Source: an uncultured bacterium
GTDB lineage: Bacteria > Bacillota > Clostridia > Oscillospirales > Ruminococcaceae
NCBI GenBank assembly: GCA_905215965.1
Contig: CAJMSD010000006.1
Span: forward strand, 124,001 to 188,000
DNA length: 64,000 nt
Direction of reading: 5' to 3'
Shown: piece by piece, positions 58,784-64,000 of the stretch
Numbering within the stretch: the stretch's first letter is position 1
Layout of the letters: every line of letters starts with the position of its first letter
The notes under the pieces: model-generated
The model's database searches: none
Seen by the model: the letters and a program-made list of their open reading frames with translations, nothing else
Told to the model about the DNA's origin: nothing
Made by a program: the position numbers and the translations under genes

Positions 58784-60284
58784 TCAATACACTAAAATTC
58801 ACTCCATTTTCTTTAGCAAATATTTCTGCTTTTGAACCAGAAGGAGCATATATTGTTAATTCATTAAAATCGCTTCCTAAATTGCTCCCAAAGTAGCCAC
58901 TTATAATTAATTCTGTATTTGAACCTTTTACCGTAATGTTTTTTAATTTTTCACAGTATCCAAAATCAAAACTAGTAACATTATTTGGTATAATTATTTC
59001 TTGTATCGCACTACCAGCAAACGCTTCTATGGTCATAGCTTGAACATTTTCTGGAAGAGTAACTGAAGATAAATTAGCGCATCCTGAAAAAGCATTTTCT
59101 CCAATATATATACATGTATTCGGTATAATAATTTCTGATAATTTAACGCATCCTTTAAAACAATCAATATCTAAATATTGAAGTTGGGAAGGTAATTTAA
59201 CTTGACTTAAACTTTCACAACCATTAAAAGCAAATTTCCCAATTTCTATAATATTTTCTGGGATTATAACTTCTTTTAATGACACACACCCACCAAACAT
59301 ACCATAAGATATTGTTTTAAGTGAACCTTCATTAATTGTAACTTTTTCAAGTGAGGTGCAGTCACCAAATGGTCCGTCAGGAAATGAACCTATTCCGGGA
59401 TAATTAATTTCAGATACACTTCCGGGTATTGTAATTTCTTTTAACGACGTACAATTTACAAAAGCCCCCTCTTCTAGTGTTCGTACACTATCAGGGATTT
59501 TAATATTATTTAAGCTGATACAATCTTTGAACGAATCTATTGGTATACAATATTGGGATTCACTCAATTTTACTGATGTAAGGTTTTCACAACCAGAAAA
59601 AACAGCTCCACCTTCATAATAATCTGTAGGTGTACCAAATGAAGTAACGCTGTCCGGTATTTCTATACATTTTAATTTTTTACAGTTTGAGAATGCTTTC
59701 GCTTGAATTTCTGTAAGTGTTATCGGTAAATTCAATTCAGGCAGATTTTCACAATTTGCAAAAGCTGATTGTTTTATAATTTCCAAACCGTCTTTTAATG
59801 TAATCGAGGTCAAACCAATACAATTATAAAAAGTATACTCTCCTATACTTTTTACTGTACTAGGAATTTCAACTTTTTGTAATCCAGCTAAATCCTTAAA
59901 TGCAGAATCTCCTATTTCAGTTACCACTTTTTTTTCTATTCTAGAAGGAATAATAACATCAGCAGATATTCCATTATATCTTAAAATTCTAACATCTCCT
60001 TCTGTAGTATTTTCATAACTAAAATCACTGCTTGAATTAGCTTTTTTATTATATTCATCATTATCATCAGGACTTTTAGTTGTAATTGGTTCTTCATAAC
60101 TTTCAGTCATAATTTCCGACGAAGATGTAACATCAAAACTATACTCTTCAATTTCAGAAAGTATTTCCTCATTGCGTGAGGAACTTAATTCTTGTGTCCG
60201 ATTATCCTTACACCCATTAGAAAACATTAAAAGTATAAGAGAAGATACGATTGAAATTATTTTTAAAATATCCTGTTTTTTCAT
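58779..60284 (-). CDS. BspA-like leucine-rich repeat lipoprotein
   Basis: A 501-residue surface protein. Signal peptide with lipobox-like FSNGC near residue 25, a Ser/Glu-rich linker, then about 12 LRR_5 repeats (for example IGDSAFKDLAGLQKVEIPSTVKSIGEYTFYNC) from about 100 to 470, and a short C-terminal cap. BspA-type LRR proteins are adhesins or ligand binders on gut bacteria. ATG at 60284 is preferred for AAGGAG spacing. It is 17 nt downstream of the next membrane protein gene. Confidence 0.88.
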   Translation of the reverse strand: MKKQDILKIISIVSSLILLMFSNGCKDNRTQELSSSRNEEILSEIEEYSFDVTSSSEIMTESYEEPITTKSPDDNDEYNKKANSSSDFSYENTTEGDVRILRYNGISADVIIPSRIEKKVVTEIGDSAFKDLAGLQKVEIPSTVKSIGEYTFYNCIGLTSITLKDGLEIIKQSAFANCENLPELNLPITLTEIQAKAFSNCKKLKCIEIPDSVTSFGTPTDYYEGGAVFSGCENLTSVKLSESQYCIPIDSFKDCISLNNIKIPDSVRTLEEGAFVNCTSLKEITIPGSVSEINYPGIGSFPDGPFGDCTSLEKVTINEGSLKTISYGMFGGCVSLKEVIIPENIIEIGKFAFNGCESLSQVKLPSQLQYLDIDCFKGCVKLSEIIIPNTCIYIGENAFSGCANLSSVTLPENVQAMTIEAFAGSAIQEIIIPNNVTSFDFGYCEKLKNITVKGSNTELIISGYFGSNLGSDFNELTIYAPSGSKAEIFAKENGVNFSVLN

Positions 60285-60301
60285 TTTAATATACACTCCT
60301 T

Positions 60302-61000
60302 TTAATTATCCACGTACGATGTTTTAAGTGTTACAATATACAGAGAAATAACAAATACAATTGTAATAAGTCCTTCCCATACAAACGCTATACCGGGTAC
60401 TGTGATTCCATTGTCAAAAGAACTTACGAACATCATCATCATAACTGCATTTACTCCTTGCAGAATAGTATTGATGCCTATTAGCTTTCTTGCATCACGG
60501 AAAATCAGATTCAGAATTAATCCCAGTGTCAAAATGCCTATCATAATCCAAATCATAATTAGCATTAGTTTATAATCATCTTGATTCATAAGTTGACCAA
60601 TTAGTTCATCTTTCTTTCCAAGAAAAAAACCTAAATTAAAGCTGGTTAAGCCATTAATTTTGTAATCCTCTAAATGCTTGACTTTTGCCATAGGGGTAAA
60701 TAGAGCAAGTATACTTAAGACATACAGTACGATATGAAAACGTGCTATATTTTTCCCTGTATCTTCATAAAATTGACTTTTCTTTTTGTCCACTGCAATT
60801 ATTATGAGAGATACAATACTTCCTATACCGAAGAAAGACAAAACAATATGTAAAATGATAATTAAAACCCGATTTTTACATTGAAACCTACACGCCATAA
60901 CAATTGGTAAAATAAACATAGTTGCCAATGCAAGAATTAATGCAATTCCTTCTAATACGGTTGCACCCGATATTGATTCTGAATAACTTCCTGTGTACAT
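60302..61000 (-). CDS. Membrane protein of unknown function
   Basis: A 232-residue protein with about six hydrophobic helices: two near the N-terminus (ALILALATMFILPIVMA, VLIIILHIVLSFFGIG), others at about 95, 150, 185 and 210. A charged loop, KKKSQFYEDTGKNIARFH, follows the second or third helix. No family recognised. It sits between the LRR lipoprotein and the lectin/WG protein genes and starts at ATG with AAAGGAG. Confidence 0.7.
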   Translation of the reverse strand: MYTGSYSESISGATVLEGIALILALATMFILPIVMACRFQCKNRVLIIILHIVLSFFGIGSIVSLIIIAVDKKKSQFYEDTGKNIARFHIVLYVLSILALFTPMAKVKHLEDYKINGLTSFNLGFFLGKKDELIGQLMNQDDYKLMLIMIWIMIGILTLGLILNLIFRDARKLIGINTILQGVNAVMMMMFVSSFDNGITVPGIAFVWEGLITIVFVISLYIVTLKTSYVDN

Positions 61001-61081
61001 AATTTATACTCCTTTTTAAAATGTTATCAATTATTACTGCATTAATGCAATAAATAATTCTTTATAATATTTAAATTTATA

Positions 61082-64000
61082 CTACCACAATGACATTTCG
61101 CTGGAAATATACCATATGTCATTAATCTGAATTAAACTTATATCTATAGCTTCATCAGAAATTGTACTGTTTTGGTAATGTATGGTCAATCTCATTTTAA
61201 CTTGGTCGCTGTTAATATACTCTTGACTATCGATGTTAATAGTGATTTCTGGCATTTCCAAACCAAATTCATTTTCGTATATATTTATAGAACCTCCAAA
61301 TAAACTGTTTATATCCATTCCCATCAAGTTTTCGTCACATTTAAATATTTCATTGTACATTTTCTGAACTTGTGGTTCATAGCATTCTATAAGCTCCTCC
61401 ATATCAAGATTATTTAATGCTCTTTCCATTTTTCTTATTGTATCTTCAGGTTTTGCTTCTATGGTATTATCTTCTGTTTTGTAAGCTTGTATGACACTAT
61501 CCCACTCACAAATTACTCCAAAGGAATTAAGTGGAACATCACCGCTTGAACCGTCCGCTTCATTCGCAATATCATTCCATTTGCCTTTATTAGAATACCA
61601 ATTTTCGTACTGCATCTTCCGATTTGCAAAACGCAGATAAAATTCATCACTGGTAAAGTTATCCGGTTGTCTGTATTCTTTTTCGCCGTTAGTCCAGCTA
61701 TCCCAATTGGTATATGAAAATTCTGTATCATCAACCCATTTCCATTCTGCATCGGAATAATAACCGCCTAACCAGTAGCTCACTTTATCCGTATATTTCT
61801 CAGTTAAATCTTCAACAAATTTCTGTTCATCTGCATCTGATATAGTCACCAAATGCCCGCCAAGGTTTTCACAATATTCTTTTGCTTCTTTCCATGTCAT
61901 AGATTCAGAGTATACCATATAGGAATGTCCGTTGTAGGTGCTTGCTTCTTCTGGTATAGTTGGGGTGGATTCTGTAGTTGTTGTGGCTGGTTCTGTAATT
62001 TCCACTAACTTAATAACACCCCATTTACCGTCTTTTTTGACCCAAGCTAGTTCATTGTGAACGGGTCGTACTTCTTCAAATGTTCCACAAGGGATTACTT
62101 CGTTTCCTTGTATATCATAGTAACCGCATTTACCATTTATTTTTACGGGGATATAATTTTCAGTTGGTATATATGGCAAAATATAATTATTGTTATAATT
62201 ATACCAGTCACCGCCTGCCCACCAATCTATAACTCGATTATTTGAAGTGAAACCATCGCAATTTTGGATAATAACTTTTCCATCTTTATCAAAATAAGTC
62301 CACTTATTTCCTTCCTCTAAAGCGATAACATTATTAAAACTGTGCATATATCCTTTATCATATTCAATAGGTACTAATAACTTATTTTGATTAGCTATAC
62401 CGTATTTTTCAGATATATTCGAACACTTTCCATCTTGTTCAATATCAGCAGATTGAACAACTACATTAAAAGAAAGATTATCGGTATGTTCACCATAAAC
62501 TGGACTCCCCTCAAACTGATATACTTGTTGTTTATTATTATCCCAATAATATGTACTTCCTACATAGCCCCAACCACGTTCTTGGTTTATTTCTATCCTT
62601 AGATCTCTTCTATCAGAGAAGACATCAACACGTTCTTCACCTTTAATTTGGTCATATTCATTATAGACACCAATTGCTCCTTGTATATCATAACCGCCAA
62701 ATTCATATAATGATTCGGCTATATTTGTCCCATCGTATTTGATGATACCATATTTTCCATCTTGTTTAATCAAAGCACATTCATCATAAGGAGATACGTA
62801 TCCAGTTTCTAAGAAAGTATCCTTATTATCTGGTACGATAATATCCTCTGCTTCAATTGTTGGTGCTAAGTGCCATGTGTAGTTGGCGGTTGGGTCATTC
62901 TCTTGATTACTAAAGAAATTTTTAAAGACATCACAATTTTTATTATTTAATTCTTCTTTAGTTGGCAAATTATATTCGCAACATTCAAGTTTGTAAATAT
63001 TTCTACATAAGTCACTTATATAGGTATCGCTATTTGCTATTAAATCTTTTTCACGCTTTGTAGTTGTCGGAAGTTGGTAACTATCAGCAAGAGTTTTAAT
63101 CATAACTGACGAAACTCTATTGTAAAAATCAAGATTGCTAACAAAATTTGCCATATCTTCACTATTTAAACTTTCCTCAGATTTTTTACTGATTTCGTCA
63201 AGAGTTAATACAGTAGTATATTGCATTTTTGCTAACCAAAAATATTTAGCAGAGTTATTAATTTTTTCTACCGGTTTAAATGAACTGTTTGCCTCTTGTA
63301 ATTTTTCAGCAGTTAAAATAGTTTCATATGTTTCAAAGACTTCTTGTGATTTTCCAGCAGTCGCCACAGAAAATAACCCCTTTGTAATCATCTCTGAAAA
63401 TTTATTTATACTTTCATTTAATGTAACTTCTTTAACAATTTCATCAAATGAACCGCAAGAATTGTAATAATCTCTTGCACACTGAAAAATGAATTGACTG
63501 TTTTCACTTAACGATATATTGTATTTATTTACCATATCTTCAGAATAAAATGTTTTAAACATATCCAAAACTTTTCTATCGTATGAGCTCCGTCTTACAT
63601 ATTCTAAAGCTGAATTAAAAAGAATATTGGTTAATACATCTTTTCCCGACTGGTTTAAATAGGAATTTAACTTTTCATTTACTCTTCCGTTTGTTGATAA
63701 ATCTCTTATTGTATCATTAAATACAGATAATGAGTTGTTATCTTTTATTCCTTTTTTTGCATAAGAGCCAATATAAGAACTAATATAAAAATCTGTAAAA
63801 GGTGTATCGCTTATATCTCCGTCTTGTGTTTTTACTAAAAATGAACCTAAATCGTTTATTTTTTCATAAACTTTAGTTTCTTCTTCTGTAACATTTATAT
63901 CATATCCTAAAACTTCATTAAATGCCTCATAGTAATATTGTCTGAGAGTATTTTCCGTTGCATAAAAACCATAATTTGAATCTACAAAAATATCGGAAGA
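61082..64000 (-). CDS. Large WG-repeat and C-type lectin protein, 5' end beyond window
   Basis: The frame is open from the window edge to 61082, giving at least 972 residues, so the true start is outside. The first 400 residues are helical and unrecognised. Residues about 400-670 hold WG (KWG) repeats such as ALIKQDGKYGIIKYDG and WVKKDGKWGVIKL. A Thr/Pro linker is followed by a C-type lectin domain at about 689-834 (SMTWKEAKEYCENLGGHLVTI, YWLGGYY, KWNDIA, FGVICEW), and the C-terminal 125 residues look like an NTF2-like domain. Likely a surface binding protein carried as cargo. No membrane anchor is seen in the window. Confidence 0.8.
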   Translation of the reverse strand, partial: SSDIFVDSNYGFYATENTLRQYYYEAFNEVLGYDINVTEEETKVYEKINDLGSFLVKTQDGDISDTPFTDFYISSYIGSYAKKGIKDNNSLSVFNDTIRDLSTNGRVNEKLNSYLNQSGKDVLTNILFNSALEYVRRSSYDRKVLDMFKTFYSEDMVNKYNISLSENSQFIFQCARDYYNSCGSFDEIVKEVTLNESINKFSEMITKGLFSVATAGKSQEVFETYETILTAEKLQEANSSFKPVEKINNSAKYFWLAKMQYTTVLTLDEISKKSEESLNSEDMANFVSNLDFYNRVSSVMIKTLADSYQLPTTTKREKDLIANSDTYISDLCRNIYKLECCEYNLPTKEELNNKNCDVFKNFFSNQENDPTANYTWHLAPTIEAEDIIVPDNKDTFLETGYVSPYDECALIKQDGKYGIIKYDGTNIAESLYEFGGYDIQGAIGVYNEYDQIKGEERVDVFSDRRDLRIEINQERGWGYVGSTYYWDNNKQQVYQFEGSPVYGEHTDNLSFNVVVQSADIEQDGKCSNISEKYGIANQNKLLVPIEYDKGYMHSFNNVIALEEGNKWTYFDKDGKVIIQNCDGFTSNNRVIDWWAGGDWYNYNNNYILPYIPTENYIPVKINGKCGYYDIQGNEVIPCGTFEEVRPVHNELAWVKKDGKWGVIKLVEITEPATTTTESTPTIPEEASTYNGHSYMVYSESMTWKEAKEYCENLGGHLVTISDADEQKFVEDLTEKYTDKVSYWLGGYYSDAEWKWVDDTEFSYTNWDSWTNGEKEYRQPDNFTSDEFYLRFANRKMQYENWYSNKGKWNDIANEADGSSGDVPLNSFGVICEWDSVIQAYKTEDNTIEAKPEDTIRKMERALNNLDMEELIECYEPQVQKMYNEIFKCDENLMGMDINSLFGGSINIYENEFGLEMPEITINIDSQEYINSDQVKMRLTIHYQNSTISDEAIDISLIQINDIWYISSEMSLW

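Larger units (their letters stand above)
52455..64000. mobile_element. Integrative (probably conjugative) element inserted in feoB, left part
   Basis: It starts at the feoB break (about 52455-52462) and continues past the window end. It holds a serine recombinase next to the left end, a candidate oriT hairpin, a replication-relaxation protein, a TraG/VirD4-like ATPase and AT-rich cargo. Codon use and A+T content differ visibly from the flanking chromosome. The right border is not seen. Confidence 0.8.

Overview
The window looks like the chromosome of a cellulolytic, anaerobic Clostridia species of the Ruminococcus type (Oscillospiraceae). The basis is a secreted GH5 endoglucanase with a C-terminal dockerin (cellulosome part), a type III glutamine synthetase, lysine synthesis through DapL, Spo0A, HrcA/CIRCE control and Firmicute-type promoters and ribosome binding sites. 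The species assignment is inference; no rRNA is present.

Layout. (1) 1-6330: right end of an integrated element with a RepA-like ATPase, an IS110-family insertion with a likely bridge RNA, small element proteins and a large serine recombinase. It stops at a 3' tRNA fragment. (2) 6450-23750: a nitrogen hub of two divergent operons, amt-dapF-pyrG-dapL-glnA leftward and gltB-gltD-purF-asnB rightward. Each has a sigma-A promoter followed at once by a terminator-like hairpin, which suggests transcription attenuation. (3) 23760-27980: a zinc-ribbon membrane protein, a HAD-like protein, Spo0A and a flavin reductase-like protein. (4) 27978-35014: a leftward F-type ATP synthase operon with two identical c subunits and a delta-alpha fusion gene. 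(5) 35111-42640: a leftward exopolysaccharide operon making GDP-mannose and a GDP-6-deoxyhexose, with two glycosyltransferases and an initiating sugar transferase. (6) 42855-47949: hrcA-grpE-dnaK-dnaJ under a perfect CIRCE, with a MITE between dnaK and dnaJ. (7) 48074-51105: the dockerin cellulase and a uridine kinase-like gene with a palindromic operator. (8) 51311-64000: feoB broken after residue 383 by a second, AT-rich mobile element that runs off the window. It carries its own serine recombinase, a very large nested inverted repeat (oriT or origin candidate), a replication-relaxation protein, a TraG/VirD4-like ATPase, an M48 protease, and a leftward cargo block of membrane and surface proteins (BspA-like LRR, WG-repeat plus C-type lectin).

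How the genes work together: Amt-PII, glutamine synthetase, glutamate synthase and the amidotransferases PurF, AsnB and PyrG form a complete ammonium capture and distribution module. DapL/DapF link it to lysine and cell wall. The two mobile elements supply most of the novelty. The best candidates for further work are the paired nitrogen-operon leaders, the delta-alpha ATP synthase fusion, the IS110 bridge RNA, the feoB-integrated element with its nested inverted repeat, and the lectin/WG giant protein at the right edge.
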